Shown piece after piece: positions 18,542-27,129 of a DNA stretch of 64,000 bases. Positions within the stretch are counted from its first letter, which is position 1, and every line of letters begins with the position of its first letter. A program made the translations under genes and the position numbers. The notes below the pieces were generated by a model that saw only the letters and a program-made list of their open reading frames with translations, made no database searches and was not told where the DNA came from. Source of the stretch: Pseudomonas cichorii (GTDB lineage: Bacteria > Pseudomonadota > Gammaproteobacteria > Pseudomonadales > Pseudomonadaceae); NCBI RefSeq assembly GCF_015471405.1, contig NZ_BLVZ01000001.1:372001-436000 (forward strand), written 5' to 3'.

Positions 18542-18814
18542 ATGCTCGAAGCCAATCCGAATTGCCCTATACGTCGTCGACTGGGCCACCTGCCTTGGGT
18601 CGGTGATAACCGTGCAGGCTTGCGCCACTGGCTGGAGATCCAGCGCGATCCATTGGCCTGGCTGCAGAAAATGCACGCGATGCAGCCGGACGTCGCCGTC
18701 ATGCGGATGGGGCCGCAGCGTGTCTGGTGTCTGTTCCTGGGTGCTCGCGCAGAACGCGAGCACGCTTCTCTTGGGCGGCTAACCGCTGAAGCGCAACTCT
18801 GTCTGGAGCGTTGA
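18542..18814 (+). pseudogene. Truncated cytochrome P450-like N-terminus
   Basis: The first 60 or so codons (LGHLPWVGDN; RDPLAWLQKMHAMQPDVAVM; GPQRVWC) resemble the N-terminal proline-rich and first-strand region of bacterial cytochrome P450s. After about 18735 the sequence stops resembling a P450 and ends at 18814, so no heme-binding cysteine region exists. It is most simply the stump of a gene cut when the island to its right arrived. The rest of 18173-18833 shows nothing I can support. Confidence 0.4.
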
Positions 18815-18833
18815 GCCCATCAGGTGCTTGGCG

Positions 18834-19628
18834 CTAAAGTTTAACGAACCCGTCTGATTCGAGATTTTCCATGAGATGCGCGATGTTCGATGTCCCCGGT
18901 ATTGGGAACATGATCGGGGAGTAGTCCAGTAGCCATTTCAAAGCCTCTTTGGCCGTGACGGCCGATCCTGTGGCGGGTTGAGATTGCTCAAGGCATTTTC
19001 CAGCTCCCAGCGGAGCGTAAGGTACGAAAGCGCAATCCTTGTTCTCACACCAAGCCACGACGTCCGCCGATTTGGGCTGAAGAAGGTTAAAGGGATTTTG
19101 AACAGCCGCAATTGGGGCAATCGTGATCGCTTGTTCGAGTTGGGCAATGTCGACTTTTGACAACCCCAGCGCCTTTATCTTTCCCTCTCCACGCATCCGC
19201 TCCAGTTCGCCAAGCTGATCCACTAAAGGGGTTTCAGGGTCTATCCTGTGTAGGTAATAGAGATCGATGGCCTCCACGTTCAAGCGTCTCAAGCTCATTT
19301 CAACGCATTGACGCAGATACGCTGGCACACCGCATGGCGTCCAACGGCCGGGGCCCTGACGCGTAAAGCCGCCCTTCGTCGCGATGATCAGATCGTCTGG
19401 ATAAGGATATAAGGCGTGTCGAAGCAACGGCTCCACAACATCGGGCCCGTAAGCATCTGCGGTGTCAATGTGCTGAATACCCGACGCCACAGCCTGACGC
19501 AGCACCTCGACGGCGCGTCGCTGATCATTGGGCGGCCCCCAGATGCCCGGCCCGGTCAACCTCATCGTACCAAATCCCAGGCGACGAACCGTTTTGCCCG
19601 CTAGCTTGCCGCTCAATATCCGGGTCAT
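18834..19628 (-). CDS. Aldo/keto reductase
   Basis: The 264-residue protein has the AKR (beta/alpha)8 pattern and a complete catalytic tetrad: Asp and Tyr in HIDTADAYG (about 53-61), Lys in IATKGG (about 85) and His in YYLHRID (about 110). The NADPH-binding end is visible as PIPGTSNIAHLMENL. It should reduce a carbonyl compound with NADPH. It overlaps the kinase gene by four bases (ATGA) and is the last gene of a four-gene overlapped set, so it probably acts in a shared process with the radical SAM enzyme, exonuclease and kinase rather than in general detoxification. The substrate is unknown. Confidence 0.85.
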   Translation of the reverse strand: MTRILSGKLAGKTVRRLGFGTMRLTGPGIWGPPNDQRRAVEVLRQAVASGIQHIDTADAYGPDVVEPLLRHALYPYPDDLIIATKGGFTRQGPGRWTPCGVPAYLRQCVEMSLRRLNVEAIDLYYLHRIDPETPLVDQLGELERMRGEGKIKALGLSKVDIAQLEQAITIAPIAAVQNPFNLLQPKSADVVAWCENKDCAFVPYAPLGAGKCLEQSQPATGSAVTAKEALKWLLDYSPIMFPIPGTSNIAHLMENLESDGFVKL

Positions 19629-20209
19629 GAGAGCCCCACGTGGTGCAGAACCTCAGATTGAATGGTGGTCAGAAGGGACTCACGCACCTGCGGAAACAGC
19701 AGCTGATGTCGGAGCTCTAAACCCGCCAATAGACGGTGTAGGTGGCTATCAACCGATTCTCTGAATACAAGGTCACCGTCTCGATTCGGGCCAAGTGGGA
19801 CGCTTACATCCAGCCTAGTGGCAACCAGGATGCCATAGGCCGGGCAATGGTCGCGCATCAGCGAGTGAATAGCGTCGATCTCATGATCAGCGGCGGCATC
19901 ACCGCGATAGGCAACTGCTGCATTCCAGTAGGCCAAAGCGTCGATAATTGGACGGTCTACCAGCACAACATCCGCATCAACGATGGCCGCTTGTTGAGCC
20001 TCAAGCGTCTGGTCTATGAACCACATGGTGGAGTCATAGGTGTGGTTGGCCAGGATGGGAGTGCCTAGATTGTGAGCGCGCCTGCCAAACGACGGGATGC
20101 TGGCAACACGAATATCGTGCTGTTCGAGTGACTGGCGAAGATCGGCACAAAATGTCGACTTGCCGGTTGAATGCGTACCGGTCACGCCTACCATGACAGC
20201 GCTCACCAT
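19625..20209 (-). CDS. P-loop kinase/ATPase of the NadR-like (AAA_28) type
   Basis: The 194-residue protein has an N-terminal Walker A, VGVTGTHSTGKST, preceded directly by a strong AAGGAAG site, and a Walker-B-like VVLVDRPIIDALAY near 85. The layout is that of small nucleoside/nucleotide kinases such as the NadR ribosylnicotinamide kinase domain and Ttd14-like proteins. The likely role is phosphorylating a nucleoside-like small molecule, but the substrate cannot be read from the sequence. It overlaps the exonuclease gene by 7 bases and the reductase gene by 4. Confidence 0.75.
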   Translation of the reverse strand: MVSAVMVGVTGTHSTGKSTFCADLRQSLEQHDIRVASIPSFGRRAHNLGTPILANHTYDSTMWFIDQTLEAQQAAIVDADVVLVDRPIIDALAYWNAAVAYRGDAAADHEIDAIHSLMRDHCPAYGILVATRLDVSVPLGPNRDGDLVFRESVDSHLHRLLAGLELRHQLLFPQVRESLLTTIQSEVLHHVGLS

Positions 20210-20817
20210 AGACTTCCTTGTTCGGGTGGGGGCGCCTTCTCCTCGGTCGGCTTCTGGATCTGAGCAATCTTGCAGATCTCAATCCAGTTTTTAGCCGAGG
20301 ACTTTTCTACAAGGTGGGCGAGCAGAAGGGCAGTAACGCGTGCGTCTTCACCGGCTCGATGCAGCTCCCCAGAGACCTCATCTCGAAGGCCCGTTGTCGT
20401 CAATAGCGCCGCCAGACTGTGACTTTTAGCGTTGGGGTACACATGCCTAGCAAACCTCAAGGTATCGATAATGCCGGCGGGAACCCAATCGGGCAGATGG
20501 CGTTTAACGACCGAGTAGTCTACTAACGCGTTGTGGGCGACAAACCATTTCCCTGTCAGCTCCTGCTCGACGTCACTCTTGATGTCATACCAGCCCGGGC
20601 AGTTCTCCACGTCAGAATTGCCGATCCCGTGTATGTTTTTGGCCTGCCAAGTGATGCGATTAGCCGGTTTGATCAACCAGCTCAAAGGGGCTTCATCCTT
20701 GATGGCTGGAAATGCGGCAATAGCCAGCTCAACCAGATCAGGCGGGGTGTGCCCGTTGCCCTCTACGTCGACGATAATGATCTGTTCAGAAGGCCACGCG
20801 AATTCAGTGTCGTTCAT
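20203..20817 (-). CDS. DEDDh 3'-5' exonuclease (DnaQ-like)
   Basis: The 204-residue protein carries the DEDDh set: Asp and Glu in IIIVDVEGNG (about 14-21), Asp in FVAHNALVDYSVV (about 100), and the final His and Asp in HRAGEDARVTALL (about 165). It should remove nucleotides from 3' ends of DNA or RNA in the cytoplasm. It is too short to be anything but a stand-alone nuclease. I use the ATG at 20817, which forms TGATG with the stop of the radical SAM gene; a TTG one codon upstream is also possible. The nuclease within this overlapped operon suggests that nucleic acid or its breakdown products are the pathway's input. Confidence 0.85.
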   Translation of the reverse strand: MNDTEFAWPSEQIIIVDVEGNGHTPPDLVELAIAAFPAIKDEAPLSWLIKPANRITWQAKNIHGIGNSDVENCPGWYDIKSDVEQELTGKWFVAHNALVDYSVVKRHLPDWVPAGIIDTLRFARHVYPNAKSHSLAALLTTTGLRDEVSGELHRAGEDARVTALLLAHLVEKSSAKNWIEICKIAQIQKPTEEKAPPPEQGSLW

Positions 20818-21953
20818 CAAAGATTCCTATCTGCTTCAGCTCGACCGTGGCGGTCGTAGTGATGGGGCTTATCGGCGTCGTGGACTTGATACCCCAGCGT
20901 ATGCTGCATGAAATAGCGCCGCTGTTCATCCAGTCCACGGACAATGATCGCGCGCTCGGTAACCTGTGGCTGTCCTTCAGCACCCAGTTCTGAACACAAT
21001 TGCTGAAGGCGGATTTCATCTGGTTTTTTCCACGCCGCCTTACAGATGACGAATTGCGATCTAGGGCATGTATCGCAGAGCTCGGTGATACCGAAGTGGC
21101 CATTGTAATCGGGCTGCTGATGGCCGAATGCAACACCGCACGAGGTTTTGCGGAAAATGGGTGTGCCTGTCCTATAGGAGTCGTACCGGCTGAGCAAAAG
21201 CTGCTCCTCTTCGAATGGCAGGAGTTTGCGCCTGGCTGTTGAACTGTAGGGTTCCGCGATCCCCTGGCTTTGGTAGTAGTCGGCAATTTCTTTGCGGTAG
21301 AACAAGCCGCTGAACACCGTGGAATGGGCATATTGAGCCAATCCAGCGGCTTGCGCGACGTGCTCCTCCGAGTCGTTCAAGCCTGGGATGATAGGGCGCC
21401 AGTACAGCACCACGCGGTAACTCTGGGCGTGCTTGAAAAGCGTTTTCAAACTATTGCCAGCAATCGACGACTTGATCGGTTCGACCTTCGGATCTCTGAT
21501 GCCTGAATAGGTCACGAGGATCGTCAGCTTGATGTTTCGCAGCGTATTGAACCTCTCGCAGTCTTCTGGCGTTACCTTCCATCGAGTGATGACCAATACG
21601 TTGTTGGTCAGGCCTGTCTCATCGAGCAGGCGCAACAAATTATGCGTATGAGCTTTAACGTCAGGCAGCATCGGATCGGTGGCACGATTGAACAGCTGGA
21701 TCGGCGTGATGTGAGGCTGAAAATACCGATGCGAGATGAACTGCTCGAAAGCGTGTTCGTCACTCATCAGCGCCTGTGGCTGGCGTTGATCAAAATTACC
21801 GAATAGGTGACGGACGCAGTAACTGCAGTCCAGAGGGCAGCCAACGATATGATTGAGGCTTAAACCGCTTTTACGGTATTGAACCGGATCCCTGAGGCTC
21901 GGATTGACATCGCGCAGCTGCTCAGCGGTAATGAGGTGGATGTTTCGTTTCAT
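20817..21953 (-). CDS. Radical SAM enzyme, SplB/DNA-photolyase-like
   Basis: The 378-residue protein has the radical SAM cluster motif CPLDCSYC (about 39-46), which binds a 4Fe-4S cluster and generates the 5'-deoxyadenosyl radical, followed by a TIM-barrel-like body. A second cysteine group near 290-305 (CDTCPRSQFVIC) could bind an auxiliary cluster or zinc. The overall look is closest to the spore-photoproduct-lyase-like group (COG1533). It lacks the pattern I associate with viperins. It is the first gene of the four-gene set; a 166-base gap separates it from the helicase gene upstream. Reaction unknown. Confidence 0.8.
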   Translation of the reverse strand: MKRNIHLITAEQLRDVNPSLRDPVQYRKSGLSLNHIVGCPLDCSYCVRHLFGNFDQRQPQALMSDEHAFEQFISHRYFQPHITPIQLFNRATDPMLPDVKAHTHNLLRLLDETGLTNNVLVITRWKVTPEDCERFNTLRNIKLTILVTYSGIRDPKVEPIKSSIAGNSLKTLFKHAQSYRVVLYWRPIIPGLNDSEEHVAQAAGLAQYAHSTVFSGLFYRKEIADYYQSQGIAEPYSSTARRKLLPFEEEQLLLSRYDSYRTGTPIFRKTSCGVAFGHQQPDYNGHFGITELCDTCPRSQFVICKAAWKKPDEIRLQQLCSELGAEGQPQVTERAIIVRGLDEQRRYFMQHTLGYQVHDADKPHHYDRHGRAEADRNL

Positions 21954-22119
21954 TGACGCGCTCCCTGCAATTCAATCTACGACTGGCCTCTGGATCGCGC
22001 CATCAAGTACAACGCTGATCGATGTGTTGCTCTGCAGACCCTGACCCTTTGCACATGGGGTTCCACAGCTGGCGTTCAATACCGATACGCTGCTCGCCGC
22101 GACCTCATGCTGTAACGCC

Positions 22120-23151
22120 TTAACGGCTTTGCTTGAAAGGCTTGAACAGCTTGTCCGAAACAAAATACAGATTGCCTCGCGCCCGCGAGCAGGCCACATA
22201 CAGCTTATTTCGTGTCTGGGGTTTGGATTCGTGCAGGCTTCCGTTTTGATACCGTTTCCAAGCTTCTGAACCCAGGACTACGCAGACATCCTGGAAGTGA
22301 TCCATGCCCTTGCTGGCCCCCCAGTTCTGCGAGTGGCAACCGTACTTGCTGTGATCTTGCAAAAACAGCTTCACCACCGACTGATCCGCGTGCAAGGCAT
22401 TGGCGTGTGTCTGCTCAAGGATCGTGACGATGTCACTGGAGCGCTTTTCATGCGAGCCCATCGGTATGTGTAATTTGGCGGTGATGAAATCGCTCACGGA
22501 TGTCGCGCAGCGCCAGCTGTCGCTGAGTGTGGTCTTGTCGACCTTCACTCCCACGTCGCGAAATCGCTTTTCGTATTTGGCGAGATCGTCATGCAGAGTG
22601 CTGTTAACCGAACCGTCCCTGCTCGTGTCGAACGTATGCTGAAAGAAATCCCCCACAAACGTCATCGCAGCCTTGGCCTTGGAGACGTCCAGCAACAGGT
22701 TGAAATCGTGGCCGGCAAAATCCTGTACCTCATCAACATAAACGTGATCGTAGAAGCGTTCGATACGGCTGTGAATCGCGGGCACACAGCCTTGAAACTG
22801 CAGAAGTTTGGCCAGGCGATTGTGGTAGAGCCTGCGGCTGGGACTGCGGAAGCGTTCGATGTCTGTCAACGGAATCTGACGGTTCGGCGGGAGCCGGAAG
22901 GTCAAGCCTCGGCTTCCGAGTTTCAGCTGCATCAGCGGCCGGTAACAAAAACCATGCAGGAATGAGAAGTAGGTCATCACGGTGATGTTGGATGGGACTG
23001 TCCCGAATTTCTGGATGATCTTGTTGCGTAGGTGACGGTAGTTATTCTCTGTGTAGGTGATGATCAGCGCTCGCTCGTCGAGGCTCAGGCGCTTGATCAC
23101 AAGGCTTGTCTTACCTGAACCCGCGACAGCAAAAATCACGCTCTTATCCAC
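22120..23151 (-). CDS. Short UvrD-like SF1 helicase, Gabija GajB-like
   Basis: The 343-residue protein keeps the SF1A helicase motifs in order: Walker A AVAGSGKTS (about 8-16), DEVQD (about 133), GDFFQHTF (motif III, about 160), LSDSWRC (motif IV), GASKGMDHFQDV (motif V) and YVACSRARGN (motif VI, about 320). It starts with GTG at 23151 behind a very good AGGAGG and overlaps the OLD nuclease gene by 16 bases. A UvrD-like helicase coupled to an OLD-family ATPase nuclease is the defining layout of Gabija anti-phage systems. It is shorter than the GajB proteins I know of (near 490 residues), so this is a compact variant or a relative. Confidence 0.8.
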   Translation of the reverse strand: MDKSVIFAVAGSGKTSLVIKRLSLDERALIITYTENNYRHLRNKIIQKFGTVPSNITVMTYFSFLHGFCYRPLMQLKLGSRGLTFRLPPNRQIPLTDIERFRSPSRRLYHNRLAKLLQFQGCVPAIHSRIERFYDHVYVDEVQDFAGHDFNLLLDVSKAKAAMTFVGDFFQHTFDTSRDGSVNSTLHDDLAKYEKRFRDVGVKVDKTTLSDSWRCATSVSDFITAKLHIPMGSHEKRSSDIVTILEQTHANALHADQSVVKLFLQDHSKYGCHSQNWGASKGMDHFQDVCVVLGSEAWKRYQNGSLHESKPQTRNKLYVACSRARGNLYFVSDKLFKPFKQSR

Positions 23152-24704
23152 GTGATGGCCTCCTGAATGTACGCCGGCGCGACCAGTTCATCGGCCTTTG
23201 CTTTCAGCAGCTCGAACGCCACGTCAGCTTTGTTCTTAAGCATATAGTCCTGGACTGACAGCGTTCTGCGAGCTTTGCCAAACAGGTCGTCGCACACTTT
23301 TTTGTTATCTAAGTACAAACCGATTTCAAACGTCGAGCGATCATCGTTCCGGTCTGCAAAGATTCGAGCGCCGTCGTAGAGACACTCCTTGTAGTTCTCG
23401 ACGCAGTTTTGCTCGTAATCGTGGTCGTTGTCCCGAATCGCAGCCACTTTGATTCCGAGCAGTTTGCCGAGTTCCAGGTAGCGTTTGAAGCTGGTGCCAC
23501 CAATGGAGATGATATGGACGCCATCGGCTTGCGGAGTGTTGCCTTGGGCATTCCGTTTGTAGAGGTGCTCGATGAGAATGAACTCTGCATCGCCTTCGAC
23601 CAGGATGACGCGCTTGGAAAGTGCGAACTCCAGAACGTTATTGTCCGGCGCTTTCATAAAAAATTCGGCCGTGGGCTCAGTCAGGTCTTTAAGCCTTCCG
23701 GCTTTCTGCTCCGTGCCCAGAAGCAAAGCATGCCGAAGGTCTAGACGCGAGCAGATATGGCTACTGTGCGTGGCAATGAAGAGCTGCGTCTCCTTAGCAC
23801 GTGTCAGACGCTCCACAAGCCGCTTCATGTTCGTGTGACTCAGGTGGTTCTCAGGCTCTTCGAGCAGCAGGGCATCCAGGCCACCCTTGGCATCGTGCTT
23901 CTGGAGCGCAAAGTTGGTTTTTATGAAGCACTGTTCCCCCTTGCCACGGTTCTCGATCGGAATGCCGTCTTTGGTAATGACAAGGTCAGTTTCGAGGTTT
24001 GAGCGCATGCTTGTTCTGAGGGCGAACTGGTAATCGCCTAGCGTATCGTTCAGTGCCTTAAGATTGGTTTTCTGAAAGCCCTCTTTGCCCTGACGATACT
24101 GATTTTCGAGAAGATATCGATCCGGCACCTGGGTGTGGTATCCGAAGACAGTTCGTGTGTACTCCCGAGCCGCATATTCAGTATCGATTCGAGAGCTGTC
24201 GATCAGCAGGTGTTTGACTGGACGCCTGTAACTGACATGTGGAGCACCTGAAAATGTCGAGAACTGGACGGTGTAATACTCGAACGGAAAGCTGTCCTTG
24301 TTTGCGCGCAATAGCTCAAGAATCGTGGGCCCGAAGTCTTCTATCAGTGGCACGATGGCCATCCGCAGGCCGTCGCGTCCAGCCTGCGTCAGGTTCTGAT
24401 ATCCATACAGACCCTGATCTTCACCATCCTCAAGGTAGACGTCCACAATGACCTCTGGCAGCAGGTCTAATCGGGCAGGGCCGGCCAGGAATTTCTTGAA
24501 AGCTGCTTGGTTGAAGAGGGCTTCATAGCCGATAGTCTCGACGCGACTTCTACTGGCGCTGAGCGCCAAATCGAGTGCAAGCAGGACACTGCTCTTGCCT
24601 GTCTCGTTATCCCCGATCAACACGTTTGTGCCTGGGTCAAAGCGCAGCGTCAATGCAGGAAAGCTTTTGAAGTTTTGCAACACTAACTGCGTGATGGCTG
24701 GCAT
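23136..24704 (-). CDS. OLD-family ATPase-TOPRIM endonuclease, Gabija GajA-like
   Basis: I prefer ATG 24704 (MPAITQLVLQNFKSF) because AAGGAACGAGA lies just before it; an ATG six codons upstream is also in frame. The 522-residue protein has an SMC/ABC-type ATPase domain with Walker A LIGDNETGKSS (about 30), Walker B LLLEEPENHLS (about 285) and H-loop FIATHSSHI, then a TOPRIM nuclease domain with ILVEGDAEF (about 370) and the acidic RDNDHD (about 425). It should nick or cut DNA under ATP control. With the overlapping UvrD-like gene it forms a Gabija-like pair. A 70-base gap separates it from the PIWI-RE gene, so all these genes may share a transcript. Confidence 0.83.
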   Translation of the reverse strand: MPAITQLVLQNFKSFPALTLRFDPGTNVLIGDNETGKSSVLLALDLALSASRSRVETIGYEALFNQAAFKKFLAGPARLDLLPEVIVDVYLEDGEDQGLYGYQNLTQAGRDGLRMAIVPLIEDFGPTILELLRANKDSFPFEYYTVQFSTFSGAPHVSYRRPVKHLLIDSSRIDTEYAAREYTRTVFGYHTQVPDRYLLENQYRQGKEGFQKTNLKALNDTLGDYQFALRTSMRSNLETDLVITKDGIPIENRGKGEQCFIKTNFALQKHDAKGGLDALLLEEPENHLSHTNMKRLVERLTRAKETQLFIATHSSHICSRLDLRHALLLGTEQKAGRLKDLTEPTAEFFMKAPDNNVLEFALSKRVILVEGDAEFILIEHLYKRNAQGNTPQADGVHIISIGGTSFKRYLELGKLLGIKVAAIRDNDHDYEQNCVENYKECLYDGARIFADRNDDRSTFEIGLYLDNKKVCDDLFGKARRTLSVQDYMLKNKADVAFELLKAKADELVAPAYIQEAITWIRA

Positions 24705-24774
24705 TCTCGTTCCTTGTGACATGCTGGATGACTTGACCTAACTGTGGCTCGAAATGATCGGAGTCGGGTCACGA

Positions 24775-27129
24775 TTAACCGTCTGATCGATTGGCCTCTG
24801 TCTTGCGCCGCGCCTCCATGATCGGATGGTCTGCAGCGACTTGTTTGCCGAGGTGCATCGGGCCAGGCAGGCGCAGATGACCATCCCACAGTGGCGGGTT
24901 GCGACAGAGCAACGCCACCTGCTCGGCAACCGCAGCAGCTGCGCCAAAGGTGCCAGGCTGGATGATTGCGATTTCCGTGACTCCCAGTTGTTGCCAAGGA
25001 TCGCGAAGATCTCTCTCCTGCACGTCGTAACGTGTATTGTCACGCTGCGAACGCACGCTGCCAAATTGCTTGGATGGAGACACAAAGTAAAATACGGGGG
25101 AGCTTTCGCACGACTGAAACGCCCCGACCTTCGTACCGATGTAGTGGGGGCCTTGTGGCGAAATCGTGTGGCTGCCGCTGATTTGTGCAACCTGATGATC
25201 TGCTCGGATCCGCACAACCGCCGCACCAGCCGGTACGGATGGCAACCCCTCACCAGGGCTGTCTTTCAAGCTCGCATAGAAGGTTCTCAGGTCTGCATCA
25301 AGGCAGACGATCAATGAATCAGCTGCATTGGCTTTACAATCAAGAAAAGCTTGGTTAATGAGCGTTTTCAGCTGATCGGGCGCCAGCAGGGCATCCGTGG
25401 CATGGATGGCAGTCAGTCCCGCGCTGTAGCTGAACCATTTGCCGGAAGAGCCTGTGCCAGATTCAAACCAGAAGATTTCGGGGGTATGGCCACCGAGTGT
25501 GGTGCGTGTGATCACGGGCAAGAATTTCGCCCAGCCTTTGTCCTGAAGTCGATCCAGCAGTACCGACACCACCGTAGTGTTTGCCGGCATCGATTTAACT
25601 TTGGGTGTAGGGGCAGGGTGATGGCCGCTTAACCGGATCGCTTCGATTATCGAGTTGATCGCTTTGAAATCTCGGTCATCCTCTTTCGGCTTACGCTTCT
25701 TCACCTGTGCATCGGGGTCGACGTGCATGATGAACTGGGTTGCGATGCCATGCTTCGCAAGCACTTGGCGGATGACGTGTTTGGGATCAAGTCCCGCTTC
25801 GCGTGATGCTGCCGATGTGCTGGTCTCAACAATCATCACCTTGGCGTCATTTTGAGCAAGCGCCTTGCTCGCCGGAACCACGTGATTCAACAACCATTCG
25901 TTGAGGCTGTTCAGATCATGCTGTCCCTCCAGCATCCGCTGCGCGTCCGGCACATCCAGACGTGACAGCGTCACAAGTGGCGGGGCGACTTTCTTGAAGA
26001 ACTTACTGTCTCTACCCAAGTTTGGACTTGCAGCGTGAAGCCTGAGCATCACGTCTGCGTGAGCTGCCAAGACCATCACGTTCAAGTTGATCACTTCGCC
26101 CGTGGTAGGGGGCTTTTCCTCACGCAGCACCGCGACAGACTTCCTTACCAGAAGCGGCGTTGTCCCTGGCAGGCACGCAATCAGGTGGAATCCTGCCTGG
26201 TCAAGAAATAGAGGCCCAGTACCTGATGCGATCAAGGGATTGGAGGGTGGAATCGCGTAGATCGGCCGCACGTCGCTGTCGACAGGGATGTCGCCCTCGA
26301 CAATCGGAGGAAATGACGGAACACCCATGAAGGCCAGCAATTTCTCGATCGGGTGTTCGTAGAACGTTTCCCAGCCCCCGTTCCCGTCTGGCTTGGTACG
26401 AATTTTCGCTTTGACAATCAGGTCGCCGGTCTTAACCCAGGCATGCTTCTTCTGGCCTTTGAGATTTGGCATCACCTGGGTCAGTTTCACCCGTAGCTGC
26501 AGATAAGGTTTGGACTGACCGTAAAGCAGCACCAATGCAGGCTCAATAGCGTGAAGCGCACTCGCGTAGCGCACGTCGCTTTCAGAGACGACAGGGTCGT
26601 CCCAGGCGAGTACGCTCCCGTCGGCAGCCTGATAGAGCTTGAGAGGTTTCGCCGCCTGCATAGGCTTCGCAATGAGCGCCTGACCTACTAGCCAAGGGAT
26701 GACCGTATACGCGAGAGACGATACGTCGCCGGGTGCGACCAGGCGGCTGGTATCCATCAGTACCACCTCGGTAACGACCAATTTGCCGTCGAATTCGACC
26801 AGTTCCTGGTTGTAAATCCGCATCACGTCCATAGACCAAAGGCGGAGCGCTTCGTTGATGGTGTCGACGGGCAGAGGCTTGAGCAGCAGGATTGCTGACA
26901 CGCCGCCTTCTTTTTGCGGGAAAAGGTTCACCTTGACTGGCCCCTGGGAGAGGGTGGCGAGCATTTCCTCAAGCCCTGTGGTGGGCAGTCCAGGATGGGG
27001 CTTCCTTACCAATCCCTGAAGCGCTTCCCAGGCATCAAGGTAATGAGGGCCTACCACGACGCGGTGGCACTGTCCCAACGATGCTGGATCGAATTCAAAG
27101 AGGCTGGTGCGTAATTCAAGAACCTTCAT
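24775..27129 (-). CDS. pPIWI-RE family protein (prokaryotic PIWI/Argonaute relative)
   Basis: The 784-residue protein matches the bacterial PIWI-RE group (N-terminal region called DUF3962 / pPIWI_RE_X, C-terminal PIWI-like RNase-H fold). The C-terminal third shows the pattern I associate with this family: SLIVCLDADLRTFYASL (about 615), AVVRIRAD (about 650), FYFVSPSKQFGSV (about 695) and LCRNPPLW, then LPGPMHLGK near the end. PIWI-RE proteins are predicted to bind nucleic-acid guides or R-loops, and their RNase-H site varies, so cleavage activity here is uncertain. The gene overlaps the helicase gene by four bases (ATGA). Family assignment rests on motif recall and the very specific gene context. 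Confidence 0.82.
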   Translation of the reverse strand: MKVLELRTSLFEFDPASLGQCHRVVVGPHYLDAWEALQGLVRKPHPGLPTTGLEEMLATLSQGPVKVNLFPQKEGGVSAILLLKPLPVDTINEALRLWSMDVMRIYNQELVEFDGKLVVTEVVLMDTSRLVAPGDVSSLAYTVIPWLVGQALIAKPMQAAKPLKLYQAADGSVLAWDDPVVSESDVRYASALHAIEPALVLLYGQSKPYLQLRVKLTQVMPNLKGQKKHAWVKTGDLIVKAKIRTKPDGNGGWETFYEHPIEKLLAFMGVPSFPPIVEGDIPVDSDVRPIYAIPPSNPLIASGTGPLFLDQAGFHLIACLPGTTPLLVRKSVAVLREEKPPTTGEVINLNVMVLAAHADVMLRLHAASPNLGRDSKFFKKVAPPLVTLSRLDVPDAQRMLEGQHDLNSLNEWLLNHVVPASKALAQNDAKVMIVETSTSAASREAGLDPKHVIRQVLAKHGIATQFIMHVDPDAQVKKRKPKEDDRDFKAINSIIEAIRLSGHHPAPTPKVKSMPANTTVVSVLLDRLQDKGWAKFLPVITRTTLGGHTPEIFWFESGTGSSGKWFSYSAGLTAIHATDALLAPDQLKTLINQAFLDCKANAADSLIVCLDADLRTFYASLKDSPGEGLPSVPAGAAVVRIRADHQVAQISGSHTISPQGPHYIGTKVGAFQSCESSPVFYFVSPSKQFGSVRSQRDNTRYDVQERDLRDPWQQLGVTEIAIIQPGTFGAAAAVAEQVALLCRNPPLWDGHLRLPGPMHLGKQVAADHPIMEARRKTEANRSDG

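Noticed and set aside
18254..18763. Minus-strand open frame between the small proline-rich ORF and the aldo/keto reductase
   Set aside because: No recognisable domain or ribosome binding site, and it overlaps the P450-like remnant on the other strand; considered random.
20817..21953. Considered whether the radical SAM gene is a viperin
   Set aside because: The cluster motif context and the second cysteine group do not fit the viperin pattern I know, and no nucleotide kinase domain typical of pVip loci is fused; kept as SplB-like with unknown reaction.
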